Translations under genes and position numbers: made by a program
Shown here: positions 1 to 9,298 of the stretch, piece after piece
Layout: each line of letters starts with the position of its first letter
How positions within the stretch are numbered: position 1 is the first letter of the stretch
The notes under the pieces: generated by a model
Database searches by the model: none
The model's input: only the letters and a program-made list of their open reading frames with translations
What the model was told of the DNA's origin: nothing
DNA from: Deltaproteobacteria bacterium
GTDB lineage: Bacteria > SAR324 > NAC60-12
Length of the DNA: 33,765 nt
Direction of reading: 5' to 3'
Assembly (NCBI GenBank): GCA_002726945.1
Contig: PBTB01000096.1
Span: forward strand, 1 to 33,765

Positions 1-1
1 A

Positions 2-148
2 AACTCATCAAAAATCCCATTTTTTGCTGATTTTGGCCATCTGAACACTGTATCAAACAAATCTTCATCCTGTGAAATTGAAGAAATGTCATTTAATATC
101 AGCAATTTGGGTATTTTTCGGCCAAGCACTAAATTGCAGCCTTGTTGA
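2..148 (+). CDS. Possible 3' end of a CDS entering from the left edge (NSSKIPFFADFGHLNTVSNKSSSCEIEEMSFNISNLGIFRPSTKLQPC*)
   Basis: Open frame 2 from the window edge to TGA at 146-148, followed by a terminator-like hairpin; AT-rich relative to the rest. The minus strand is also open here, so the call is uncertain. Confidence 0.25.
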   Translation, partial: NSSKIPFFADFGHLNTVSNKSSSCEIEEMSFNISNLGIFRPSTKLQPC

Positions 149-159
149 GTATAGCCAAA

Positions 160-196
160 GCCGCTACGTCCTGTTGTGGGGCGTGTCGGCTTTTTT
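160..196 (+). terminator. Rho-independent terminator-like hairpin
   Basis: GCCGCTACG-(13 nt)-CGTGTCGGC imperfect stem followed directly by TTTTTT. Confidence 0.5.
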
Positions 197-238
197 GGTT
201 TTCGGTTGCTGGTTGTTGGTTTTCGGGAGTCGGTGGAC
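197..238 (-). repeat. Degenerate heptanucleotide repeat (GGTTTTC GGTTGCT GGTTGTT GGTTTTC GGGAGTC GGTGGAC)
   Basis: Six consecutive 7-nt units each beginning with GG; reverse complement gives AACAACC AGCAACC GAAAACC, the same family as 1458-1502. Confidence 0.7.
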
Positions 239-270
239 AGGAAGGAGGGAACCCTTATCCAAAACTCACA

Positions 271-1344
271 TTATTGAGTGTCGGACGGTTCCCACACCCA
301 CTCCAGCAGCAGGCTGAAGTCCTCGGAGGTGTTGTAGATCGTGTCTTCGGTGAACCCAAAGCGCCAGCGGCTGGGGGTGGTGCGGTACTCAAATCCCAGC
401 ATCAGGATGAACTGGGCGGTGCCGATGGCTTGCACCGGAGGATACGGGGTTCGGTAACGTGGTGAGGCGAACTGAAATTGCCCAAGCCATGCCCAGGGTT
501 CCTCGCAGGATCGGGAGAATCCCAAAGTGCCACTCAGGAAGGTCTTGTGCTGGGGATACGCCTGATGCTTGGTGGCTCCGGGTGCCACGCCTCCGAGGTT
601 CACCAACCAGTCGGTGGGGCAGTCCCAAAAAGTTCCGGCCCCCTCCACCATCACGCCCGCGCCAAAATCCCGTGCCCCGGAACTGATCGTCGGTAGATCG
701 GTACGCGAAGGCTCCTTCCAAACCAGCCGACCCGCCCAGTGCGTTCTGGAATCGCGCATTGGCAGGGCGTACTTGAGCATGACGATCCAGTCGCCCCAGC
801 CTCGTTGCGAAGCGTACAGGTCGAGAACTCGTCCCTCGTTGACATCGTCGGATGTGCAGCCAATGCTCGGATCTGAGGGATTGCACTGCCAGTAGCGGTA
901 TTCCCCATTCGGACGGATGCGTCGTGAATTGTACGGCAGCCCAAGAACTTCATGAAAGCTGCGCATGAACGGATCCCAGCGTCCTGAACCTTCATCGGTG
1001 TAGCGTCCGATCACGCCCAAGTCGAAGCCTGTACCCAGTCCCAGCTGCGCCTGCACGGTTTGCTCCCAGCGTTCGTGGTCAATGAGATAACGGGCGCTGC
1101 GCTCGCCCTTGTTCTTGAAGAGGACGGTCGTGTTGCTACCCTGCCAGCTCAGCCGCACCGCCGGCTCCCCGTGTTCCAGCACACAGGCCGAATCCGGTGG
1201 CAGTTCCAGCAGAATCGCTGCTGGGGGCATCTGGTTGCGGTGTAGGGTTGGCTTGAAGCAGGACGCGGGAATCGTTTCAGGAAACAGGAGGCTGAGGGCC
1301 GAGCTGAGCAGAACGGGCAGCAGGGTGCGTGAGAAACAGTGCAT
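271..1344 (-). CDS. DUF3187-like outer-membrane/periplasmic protein
   Basis: Start chosen at MHCFSRTLLPVLLSSALSLL (signal-peptide-like); body (GYTDEGSGRWDPFMRSFHEVLGLPYNSRR...) resembles DUF3187 proteins. Confidence 0.65.
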   Translation of the reverse strand: MHCFSRTLLPVLLSSALSLLFPETIPASCFKPTLHRNQMPPAAILLELPPDSACVLEHGEPAVRLSWQGSNTTVLFKNKGERSARYLIDHERWEQTVQAQLGLGTGFDLGVIGRYTDEGSGRWDPFMRSFHEVLGLPYNSRRIRPNGEYRYWQCNPSDPSIGCTSDDVNEGRVLDLYASQRGWGDWIVMLKYALPMRDSRTHWAGRLVWKEPSRTDLPTISSGARDFGAGVMVEGAGTFWDCPTDWLVNLGGVAPGATKHQAYPQHKTFLSGTLGFSRSCEEPWAWLGQFQFASPRYRTPYPPVQAIGTAQFILMLGFEYRTTPSRWRFGFTEDTIYNTSEDFSLLLEWVWEPSDTQ

Positions 1345-1400
1345 GACGACCCGCAGGTTACCAGAGGGCTTCCGGACCAAAAAGCCAAATCCGGTTTTTT

Positions 1401-1428
1401 TTGCACGAAGCAGGGGGTGTGCTACTCT
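1401..1428 (+). promoter_or_regulatory. Candidate sigma70-type promoter for the IOR gene
   Basis: TTGCAC (1401-1406), 16-nt spacer, TACTCT (1423-1428). Confidence 0.3.
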
Positions 1429-1457
1429 CAATTGAAGTGGTCGGTGGCAGGGAACCC

Positions 1458-1502
1458 AGCAACCAACCACCAGCAACCAACCACCAGCAACCACCAGCAA
1501 CC
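1458..1502 (+). repeat. Heptanucleotide tandem repeat (AGCAACC/AACCACC)
   Basis: AGCAACC AACCACC AGCAACC AACCACC AGCAACC ACC AGCAACC, ending 4 nt before the IOR ATG. Confidence 0.9.
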
Positions 1503-1506
1503 CAAC

Positions 1507-4500
1507 ATGAAGCTTCGTGACGTGACGCTTGACGACAAGTACACCTTGGAATCCGGATACGCCTTCATGACGGGGATTCAGGCACTGGTGCGGCTGCCGA
1601 TGGTGCAGCACCGCCGTGACCTTGCCGCTGGGCGCAACACCGCCGGATTCGTCACAGGCTACCGGGGATCTCCGCTGGGGGTGCTGGACCAGCAGATGAA
1701 ACGTGCTCAAGGGCTGTTGCAGGAGCATCACGTCAAGTTCCACACCGCCGTCAACGAAGACCTCGCGGCCACCTCGCTCTGGGGGACACAGCAGGCGAAC
1801 CTACTCGGCGAGGGCAAGTACGATGGTGTGTTCGGCATGTGGTACGGCAAGGGCCCAGGAGTGGACCGCTCCGGGGATGCGTTGCGCCACGGGAATCTCG
1901 CGGGCACCATGCCGCTGGGGGGAGTGCTGGCCCTGCTCGGCGATGACCACACCTGCGAATCGTCCACGACCTGCCACCAGAGTGAGTTTGCCATGATGGA
2001 CGCGATGATCCCCGTTCTTAACCCCTCCGGCGTGCAGGAAATCCTCGACTGCGGATTGATCGGCTGGGCGCTTTCTCGCTATGCTGGAACCTGGGCTGCG
2101 CTCAAGTGCGTTCACGACACCGTGGAATCCACCGCTTCCGTTGATATTGGCTCCAGCCGCCTCAAGCTCATCACGCCCGAAGATTTTGTGCTTCCGGAAG
2201 GCGGGATGCAGATTCGCTGGCCCGACACCCCTCAGGAGCAGGAGCGTCGGCTGCACGAGTTCAAACTGCCCGCCGTCCTTGCCTTTGCCCGCCTCAATCG
2301 ACTCAACCGCACCATCTGGGACACCCCGGACGCGAGGTTGGGCCTGGTCTCCACGGGCAAGTCGTACATGGATGTGCGGCTCGCGCTTGAAGAGTTGGGC
2401 ATTGACGAAGGGCTCGCGCAACGGTTGGGGCTGCGCCTCTTCAAGGTTGCTATGTCGTGGCCGCTCGATCCGGAAGGACTCCGGGAGTTTGCACAAGGGC
2501 TGGACTGTATCATCGTCGTTGAGGAAAAGCGCGGACTCATCGAACCGCAGCTCAAGGATGCACTCTACGGAATGACAAACGCACCGGGAATCGTTGGCAA
2601 GCACGACGAATCCGGAGCGATCCTCTTTCCTTCCGCAATGGCACTGGACCCCAACCACATCGCAGTGGAACTCGGAAAGCGCGTCTTGGAGTATGCCAAC
2701 GACAAAAACCTGCAAAAGCGGGTGGCCTTCATCCAAGAGTTGATGACGCCCGACTTGGTTCCGGAACCCTTGGCGCGCTTGCCTTACTTCTGCGCGGGGT
2801 GTCCGCATAATTCCTCAACGCTTGTGCCGGAGGGCAGCCGGGCGCTGTCTGGCATCGGTTGTCACTACATGGCACAGTGGATGGACCGAAGCACCGCCGG
2901 CTACACGCAGATGGGCGGTGAAGGATCAAGCTGGGTGGGCGAGGCGCACTTCAGCAAACGCGAACACGTCTTCCAAAACGTGGGAGATGGCACCTATTAC
3001 CACTCCGGATTCCTTGCGCTGCGGGCTGCAGTCGCTGCAGAAGTCAACGTCACTTTCAAAATCCTCTTCAACGACGCGGTCGCCATGACCGGAGGCCAGC
3101 GTATGGACGGACCTCTGACGGTTCCTCGCATCACCCAACAGGTGATGGCCGAAGGGGCAAAGTGCGTGGCGGTGGTCACGGACGAACCGGAGAAGTACAA
3201 GAGTGAAACCGGATTTCCGGAGGGCACGGTGGTTTACCACCGCAAGCAGCTTGATGAAGTTTCACGCGAATTCCGCGAGATTCCGGGGACCTCCGTGATT
3301 GTGTATGACCAAACCTGCGCTGCCGAAAAACGCCGCCGCCGCAAGCGCGGAGAATTCCCGGACCCCAAGCGGCGTATCCTCATCAACGAGGCGGTTTGTG
3401 AAGGCTGCGGGGACTGCGGGGTGAAGTCGAACTGCGTGGCGGTGTTACCGCTTGAAACCGAGCTGGGACGCAAGCGCACCATTGACCAATCTGCCTGCAA
3501 CAAGGACTACTCCTGCGCCAACGGGCTTTGCCCGAGCTTTGTAAGCGTGTACGGCGGGAGACTGCGCAAATCCAAACCTGCCGTGACCGAAGCCGACACC
3601 TATGACGCTCTGCCCGTTCCGGAGCTCCCCGAAATTGACGGCACGTACAACATTGTCATCACGGGGGTAGGGGGCACGGGCGTGATTACCGTGGGTGCCT
3701 TGCTGGGCATGGCCGCGCACCTTGAAGGCAAGGGTATCGGCATCATTGACATGATTGGACTCGCCCAAAAAGGTGGAGCGGTCCTCAGCCATCTGCGGCT
3801 CGCCAATCATCCGGGAGAAATCCACGTTCCCCGGATTGCGTCTGGCGGAACCGATTTGATCATCGGCGGCGATTTGGTGGTTACAGGAGGGCACAAGGCG
3901 CTCTCCACCGTGCGCAAGGGGCACACGCGCCTCGTTGTCAACAGCTACGAGATGATCACCGGAGACTTCACGAAAAACCCCGACTGGCTCTTCCCCAACT
4001 TGGAATTGAAGCAGGGGATCGAACACGCAGCAGGAGCCGGGAACACCGAGTTTCTTGATGCCACAGGGCTGGCCACTGTCTTGATGGGCGATGCGATTGC
4101 GGGGAACCTCTTCCTGCTCGGATTCGCATTCCAGCGTGGTTTGGTTCCTCTGGGTGCGGAGTCACTGGAAAAAGCTATCGAGTTGAACGGGGTTGCGGTG
4201 GAGATGAACAAGACCGCATTCCTTTGGGGACGCCGCGCTGCCCACGATCTGGGGAAGGTCTGCAAGACTGCGTTTGCCGACACGGTGGTTCCAGACGAGC
4301 CAATCGCGCCCAAGACACTGGACGCACTCATCAACCACCGCAGTCAATTGCTGGTGGAGTACCAAAACCAAGCCTACGCTGAACGCTACCGTTCCCTTGT
4401 TGAGCGGGTGCGAGAAGCGGAATCGGTATTTGTCGCCAAGGAGCGCGGGCATGGCCCGCTCCTACAATCCGGAGGTTCCAGCGACCAGCGACCAGCGACC

Positions 4501-5049
4501 AGCGACCAGCCGCTCACGGAGGCGGTGGCGCAGTACTATTTCAAGCTGCTGGCGTACAAGGACGAGTACGAGGTCGCCCGGCTTTACACGAACGGGGATT
4601 TCCTCAAGCAGGTGGAGGCGACCTTTGAGGGCGATTACGCTCTCCAGTTGCACCTCGCGCCGCCCCTGTGGTCAAAGCGCAATCCGGGAACGGGCGAGCC
4701 GGTCAAGCAGACTTACGGTCCATGGATGCTCAAGACGATGGGTGTGCTCGCCAAATTCAAATTCCTGCGCGGCACTGCACTCGATCCTTTCGGACACACT
4801 GAGGAACGCCGTCTGGAGCGGCAACTCAGCAAGGATTACGAGGCGTTGCTCACAGAAATTCTGCACCGCCTCTCGTCTGGAAACCACATGATCGCCGTTG
4901 AACTTGCTTCGCTCCCCGAACACATCCGGGGCTACGATTTGGTCAAGCAGCGCAGTGTGGAGCAGGTGAAAGCCAAGCAGCAGGAGTTGCTGCAAAAACT
5001 CCGCAGGGGAGCCGCTCAGTCGCAAGCCGCCGAAACCGTGGAGGCGTGA
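1507..5049 (+). CDS. Indolepyruvate ferredoxin oxidoreductase, fused alpha/beta-type
   Basis: MKLRDVTLDDKYTLESGYAFMTGIQALVRLP..., GYRGSPLG, TPP-binding region, ferredoxin-like Cys cluster (CEGCGDCGVKSNC), gamma-type domain (GVGGTGVITVGALLGMAAH). Confidence 0.9.
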   Translation: MKLRDVTLDDKYTLESGYAFMTGIQALVRLPMVQHRRDLAAGRNTAGFVTGYRGSPLGVLDQQMKRAQGLLQEHHVKFHTAVNEDLAATSLWGTQQANLLGEGKYDGVFGMWYGKGPGVDRSGDALRHGNLAGTMPLGGVLALLGDDHTCESSTTCHQSEFAMMDAMIPVLNPSGVQEILDCGLIGWALSRYAGTWAALKCVHDTVESTASVDIGSSRLKLITPEDFVLPEGGMQIRWPDTPQEQERRLHEFKLPAVLAFARLNRLNRTIWDTPDARLGLVSTGKSYMDVRLALEELGIDEGLAQRLGLRLFKVAMSWPLDPEGLREFAQGLDCIIVVEEKRGLIEPQLKDALYGMTNAPGIVGKHDESGAILFPSAMALDPNHIAVELGKRVLEYANDKNLQKRVAFIQELMTPDLVPEPLARLPYFCAGCPHNSSTLVPEGSRALSGIGCHYMAQWMDRSTAGYTQMGGEGSSWVGEAHFSKREHVFQNVGDGTYYHSGFLALRAAVAAEVNVTFKILFNDAVAMTGGQRMDGPLTVPRITQQVMAEGAKCVAVVTDEPEKYKSETGFPEGTVVYHRKQLDEVSREFREIPGTSVIVYDQTCAAEKRRRRKRGEFPDPKRRILINEAVCEGCGDCGVKSNCVAVLPLETELGRKRTIDQSACNKDYSCANGLCPSFVSVYGGRLRKSKPAVTEADTYDALPVPELPEIDGTYNIVITGVGGTGVITVGALLGMAAHLEGKGIGIIDMIGLAQKGGAVLSHLRLANHPGEIHVPRIASGGTDLIIGGDLVVTGGHKALSTVRKGHTRLVVNSYEMITGDFTKNPDWLFPNLELKQGIEHAAGAGNTEFLDATGLATVLMGDAIAGNLFLLGFAFQRGLVPLGAESLEKAIELNGVAVEMNKTAFLWGRRAAHDLGKVCKTAFADTVVPDEPIAPKTLDALINHRSQLLVEYQNQAYAERYRSLVERVREAESVFVAKERGHGPLLQSGGSSDQRPATSDQPLTEAVAQYYFKLLAYKDEYEVARLYTNGDFLKQVEATFEGDYALQLHLAPPLWSKRNPGTGEPVKQTYGPWMLKTMGVLAKFKFLRGTALDPFGHTEERRLERQLSKDYEALLTEILHRLSSGNHMIAVELASLPEHIRGYDLVKQRSVEQVKAKQQELLQKLRRGAAQSQAAETVEA
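4439..4463. repeat. REP-like palindrome inside the IOR coding sequence
   Basis: aggagcgcgggc-atg-gcccgctcct; reverse complement AGGAGCGGGCCATGCCCGCGCTCCT resembles the widespread GTAGGAGCGGGC..GCCCGCG REP type. Confidence 0.65.
4480..4511 (+). repeat. Heptanucleotide tandem repeat, 4 perfect AGCGACC units plus partial
   Basis: AGCGACC x4 at 4480-4507 then AGCC, within the IOR CDS. Confidence 0.95.
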
Positions 5050-5079
5050 AAATCCAGGACCGCGGACTTCTGATTTTTT

Positions 5080-6366
5080 TTAGGAGACGAGTCCGGAAAG
5101 CACATCGAAGTAATCGGGGAAGGTTTTGCGGACGCAGCCTGGATCGTTGAGAGTCACGGGTACGGTGCCGCAGGCGGCAAGCGAAAAGGCCATCGCCATG
5201 CGGTGATCATCGTAGGTGTCGATGGTTGCGGACTGCAGATTATCCGGAGGTGTGACCACAAGGTAATCGCGCCCTTCTTCCACCTCCGCCCCAAGCTTGC
5301 GGAGTTCGGTGCAAACCCCCTCCAGCCGCTCGGTTTCCTTGACCCGCCAGTTGTAGATGTTGCGGATGGCGGTCGCTCCCTCGGCGAAGAGCGCAACGAC
5401 GGCAAGCGTCATCGCCGCATCCGGCATGCGGTTCATGTCCACGTCCACCCCACGCAGTGTGCCGCCGGTTACGGTTACGGTATTTGGCTGCCAACGCACC
5501 TCTGCACCCATCTGCTCCAGCACTTCCGCAAAGTGAGCGTCGCCTTGCAGGCTGTCGGTTCCGCAGCCCTCGACCGTGACACTCCCCCGCGTAATCGCTG
5601 CCCCACCCAGAAAATAGGAAGCCGAAGAAGCATCCCCTTCGACATGTGCAACTCCGGGGCTTTGGTAGGTCTGCCCGGCGTGGATCTGAAAGCACTGAAA
5701 ATCATCGTTGCGAACCTGTACGCCAGAGCGTTCGATCAGCCGCAGTGTCATCTCCACATAGGGCTGGGAGACGAGGGTGTCGGTGATGTTGAGGATCACG
5801 TCGGTGCGGGCGTAGGGTGCGGCCATCAGCAGGGCGGAGAGGTACTGGCTGCTGATCGCTCCGCTGATGTGGGCGATGCCGCCCGCCAGTCCGTTGGCCT
5901 CGATTTCCACTGGAGGACAACCCGTGCCAAGCGTACAGCGCAAGGTGGCTCCCAACTGCGACAGCCCGTCCACCAAATCCTGAATTGGGCGCTCGCGCAT
6001 CCGGGGAACGCCGTCCAGCACAAAGCGTCCCTGCCCCAGCGTCAAGGCCGCCGTCAACGGGCGCATCGCGGTTCCGGCGTTGCCGAGCATCAGTTCGGTT
6101 CCAGACGAGCGGAAAGGCCCGGCCTGACCTGTCACCGTTACACGGTTTTCTGCACGGTCTTCCGTGTATTCGATGCCAAGCTGATCGAAGGCACCGAGCA
6201 TCGCCCGGATGTCGTCGCTGTCGAGCAGGTTGCGGATTTCGGTCGTGCCCTCGGCAAGTGCTGCGAGCAGCAGGATGCGGTTGGAAAGGCTTTTTGAACC
6301 GGGCAGCGAGACGGTGCCGGAAATCCGGCGGATGGGCTGGAGGATGAGCGTTTCGGGGGGGCTCAT
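5080..6366 (-). CDS. aroA: 3-phosphoshikimate 1-carboxyvinyltransferase (EPSP synthase)
   Basis: [63 protein letters not shown] motifs. Confidence 0.96.
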   Translation of the reverse strand: MSPPETLILQPIRRISGTVSLPGSKSLSNRILLLAALAEGTTEIRNLLDSDDIRAMLGAFDQLGIEYTEDRAENRVTVTGQAGPFRSSGTELMLGNAGTAMRPLTAALTLGQGRFVLDGVPRMRERPIQDLVDGLSQLGATLRCTLGTGCPPVEIEANGLAGGIAHISGAISSQYLSALLMAAPYARTDVILNITDTLVSQPYVEMTLRLIERSGVQVRNDDFQCFQIHAGQTYQSPGVAHVEGDASSASYFLGGAAITRGSVTVEGCGTDSLQGDAHFAEVLEQMGAEVRWQPNTVTVTGGTLRGVDVDMNRMPDAAMTLAVVALFAEGATAIRNIYNWRVKETERLEGVCTELRKLGAEVEEGRDYLVVTPPDNLQSATIDTYDDHRMAMAFSLAACGTVPVTLNDPGCVRKTFPDYFDVLSGLVS

Positions 6367-7265
6367 GCCCGCCCCCGGATTTTGTGCTCGATGTAAAACT
6401 CGGCGGCCTTGTACGAACTGCGCACCAAGGGTCCGGCGGCGACGTAATCGAAACCCAGCGCCTCGCCCGCCTGCCGCAGTTTCTCAAACTCCTCCGGGGG
6501 CAGAAAGCGTTCCACCTTGAGATGCTTGCGGGTGGGCTGGAGGTACTGTCCCAGCGTGAGGAAATCCACATCGACCTCCCGCATGTCCTGCATTGCTTGG
6601 AAAATTTCGTCCTGCGTTTCCCCCAGCCCTAGCATGAGCGAGGACTTGGTGTGACGCTCCGGGGCATTGGCCTTGAGGTAGCGCAGCACCTCCAGCGACT
6701 GGCGATACCCGGCGCGGGGATCCCGGACCTTTTCCGTAAGCCGTGCCACCGTCTCAACGTTGTGGGCCAGCACGTCTGCTCCGGAATCAAGCATCTGCTG
6801 CACCAGAGTGGTTTCTCCCTGAAAATCCGGCATGAGGATTTCGATGAGCAGACCCGGATTGGCCCGTTGGGTGGCGCGGATGCAGCGGGTGATGTGCCCT
6901 GCGCCCTGATCCTCCAAATCATCACGGTCCACCGTGGTTAGCACCACATAGCTGAGGTTCATTTTCCGGATGGTTTCTGCGAGGTTGCGTGGCTCTTCCA
7001 TGTCCAACACCCCCGGACGCTTGGCGGTGGTCACGGCGCAAAAGCGGCAGCCTCGTGTGCAGGTGTCGCCCATCACCATGAAGGTCGCGGTACCGCTGTT
7101 CCAGCATTCGCCGATGTTCGGACACCGTGCCTCCTCGCAGACCGTTGCGAGCTTCTGTCCGTGTGACTGCTCCTTGAGCCAGTTGAAGCGCGCTCCTCCC
7201 GGAAAGCGCACCTTGAGCCACGGCGGCTTGGCGGGACGAGCGGGGGTTGCCTGCGTTTCGGGCAT
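6363..7265 (-). CDS. lipA: Lipoyl synthase (radical SAM)
   Basis: [37 protein letters not shown]; 4-nt overlap with aroA. Confidence 0.96.
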   Translation of the reverse strand: MPETQATPARPAKPPWLKVRFPGGARFNWLKEQSHGQKLATVCEEARCPNIGECWNSGTATFMVMGDTCTRGCRFCAVTTAKRPGVLDMEEPRNLAETIRKMNLSYVVLTTVDRDDLEDQGAGHITRCIRATQRANPGLLIEILMPDFQGETTLVQQMLDSGADVLAHNVETVARLTEKVRDPRAGYRQSLEVLRYLKANAPERHTKSSLMLGLGETQDEIFQAMQDMREVDVDFLTLGQYLQPTRKHLKVERFLPPEEFEKLRQAGEALGFDYVAAGPLVRSSYKAAEFYIEHKIRGRA

Positions 7266-7326
7266 GGAGGTGATTTTCGGAGTCCGGATTTGAATCAGGC
7301 ACAGGTTGTCAGGCTGTAGACGTTTA

Positions 7327-7357
7327 GGGTTCTCCCTGCAGCTTGCAGCCTGAACCC
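7327..7357. other. Nested hairpin in the lipA upstream region
   Basis: GGGTTC-tcc-CTGCA-gct-TGCAG-cct-GAACCC, perfect 6-bp and 5-bp stems. Confidence 0.5.
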
Positions 7358-7429
7358 CGACCGCCTATACCTCTTTCTGACTCTGTTCAGCATACCACGA
7401 CGAATCGGAGGAGGTGCAAGTAAAAGTGG

Positions 7430-7757
7430 ACCTGCTTGACTATGCCGTAGTGTTGTTCTTCCAGTACGGTTTCCATTGCTGATTGTTTCTGGCAGTTCTG
7501 AGAGCGAGCATGGAGTCGGCATTTCAAGGAGTCCATCGGACTCCCTGGATTTTGAGCCGTTTTTGAATGAGTTGCCTGTGTGAGCTTTCAATCCGCCCTG
7601 TGACAATGGGGAGTTGATTTTTCAGGGCGTTGGGGTCATCAAACGGGCCGGGCCGGTTTTGGATGCATTGAATGGGGGTTCTTGATGGAGCCCTCCGAGC
7701 CCTCCGCTGATTCAGGCGACAAGACACGAAAAAACCCAGCACCAATCCGAATTGCAC
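7430..7757 (-). pseudogene. Transposase C-terminal remnant (ISKra4/ISLre2-like DDE type) with in-frame stop
   Basis: Minus frame reads LPIVTGRIESSHRQLIQKRLKIQGVRWTP*NADSMLALRTARNNQQWKPYW; GRxES...RLK..G.RW..NADxMLALR pattern, interrupted by TGA. Confidence 0.55.
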
Positions 7758-7775
7758 ATGAGGTTATGCAGAAGT

Positions 7776-9032
7776 TTACATGTGCGGGCGCAGCATCCGC
7801 AGCAGGAAGACCATTGTCAGGCACACCACGCTCAGCATCAGCAATGCAGGAGTGAACCCGCCCGTTGCATCGGAAATTAACCCCAGGCTAAGCGGACCCA
7901 AAACCCCGCCGATTTCCGCAGCCGTAAAGAACAAGCCTCCGGCGGTGCCGGTGTCCTGATCGCGAATGCCCTTGATCTCCACAAGCACCAGCAACAGGAT
8001 CGTTATCATGATTTGAGTCACCCCCATGAGCGCAAGCCCCGCAAGGATCAGCATATCCAATTCGGAGCAGAGTAGCAGAGCGGCAACCCCTGCGCAGCAG
8101 AACAACCCTGTCAGCACGGCGATGCGACGCTGAGGTAGCGCTAATCTTGGGATAATCAGGGCACTCAGGATGCCCACTCCCGTGGGGAGCGATGCCCAGT
8201 AACCCGCACGGTTTGCATCCATGCCGCGAGTCTGAAGGATTTCGTGCAGCCAGTTGTTGAGTCCATGGTTGTAGAGGAAGGCACCAATGCCCAGCAGCAA
8301 AATCCACTGGACTGCTGGAAGCCGGATCAGTTTGGTAAAGACGGCAAGCGGCGGCTGCCGCGTCACTTGGGACTGGAGACGCTCAAGGCTGTGGTTGAGC
8401 GGATGGAAACTGATTGCCAGCCAGAACAGGCTGGAAGCCCAAACCACCAATCCGTAAGTGAAGAGGACAGAGCGCCATTCCCCCTCAAAAAGGGGCATCA
8501 TCATGGCGTTGGTCAGGGACAAGGCGGTCACGCCGCCGAGGGCAGGTCCGGTGATGTAGAGTCCCATTGCCAGCCCCCGCTCCGGACCCTCGAACCAAAG
8601 GCGGATGAGCTTGGGAGCTCCAGCAGAAAGCAGGGGGCCACCCAGCCCGAACACTGCCACGGCGAGGAACAGACTGGCGTGCCCGAAGGCCAACCCCCGC
8701 AACATGCAGGAGAGTCCGATCAACCCGGCGGCCAGGAGCAAGGCCCAACGTAGCCCCATACGGTCCACCAAGGTGCCGCAGGGGAGCGCGGAGCCGATAT
8801 AAACAAGTTGCCAAGCGCCCAGCACACTCCCCATGGCGGCATAGCTCATTTGTAAATCCGAGGTGATCGGGCGGACCAGTGGGGCGAGAGCACTGGCGGT
8901 CAGTCCGAAACAGTAGTACAACAGCCACACCCCGGACAGCATCACCCAACGGTAGGGGTGGACGGTAAGCGGTCGGTTTGGATTCAAAGGGGCTTTCGGA
9001 ACCGGACCAGTCGCAGCTTGGAGATTGAACAA
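7776..9032 (-). CDS. MFS transporter (CynX/NimT-like)
   Basis: 418 aa polytopic protein; APLVRPITSDLQMSYAAMGSVLGAWQLVYIGSALPCGTLVDRMGLR. Confidence 0.85.
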   Translation of the reverse strand: MFNLQAATGPVPKAPLNPNRPLTVHPYRWVMLSGVWLLYYCFGLTASALAPLVRPITSDLQMSYAAMGSVLGAWQLVYIGSALPCGTLVDRMGLRWALLLAAGLIGLSCMLRGLAFGHASLFLAVAVFGLGGPLLSAGAPKLIRLWFEGPERGLAMGLYITGPALGGVTALSLTNAMMMPLFEGEWRSVLFTYGLVVWASSLFWLAISFHPLNHSLERLQSQVTRQPPLAVFTKLIRLPAVQWILLLGIGAFLYNHGLNNWLHEILQTRGMDANRAGYWASLPTGVGILSALIIPRLALPQRRIAVLTGLFCCAGVAALLLCSELDMLILAGLALMGVTQIMITILLLVLVEIKGIRDQDTGTAGGLFFTAAEIGGVLGPLSLGLISDATGGFTPALLMLSVVCLTMVFLLRMLRPHM

Positions 9033-9298
9033 GGTGGATGGGTTGATGATACGGGAATGCTCTGGGGTTTGTCAAAAATCAGGTGGGGTTGATTGGGCAA
9101 GACCAGTCGGGTTGATGCTGGAAGGGGAGAGGTTCTCAAGCAATCCTTGCTTGTGACTTGCCAATACTGTCCGGTTACAACAAGACAGGCTCTTAATACG
9201 GTTCAAGAGGCTGAAGAAGATGGACGAGCCGCAGGCGTGTGAGTCGGGGTTGTGTGTTCAGGGTATTCCAGAAGTCAACAAGCCCGTTTTTATGGCTC

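Noticed and set aside
1458-1502. Possible CRISPR array
   Set aside because: Units are 7 nt without spacers; a simple tandem repeat.
1801-2808. 335-aa minus-strand ORF
   Set aside because: Shadow of the IOR gene.
5050-5079. Terminator between IOR and aroA
   Set aside because: There is a T8 run but no convincing stem before it; left unannotated.
5203-6297. 364-aa plus-strand ORF
   Set aside because: Antisense to aroA; no recognisable motifs.
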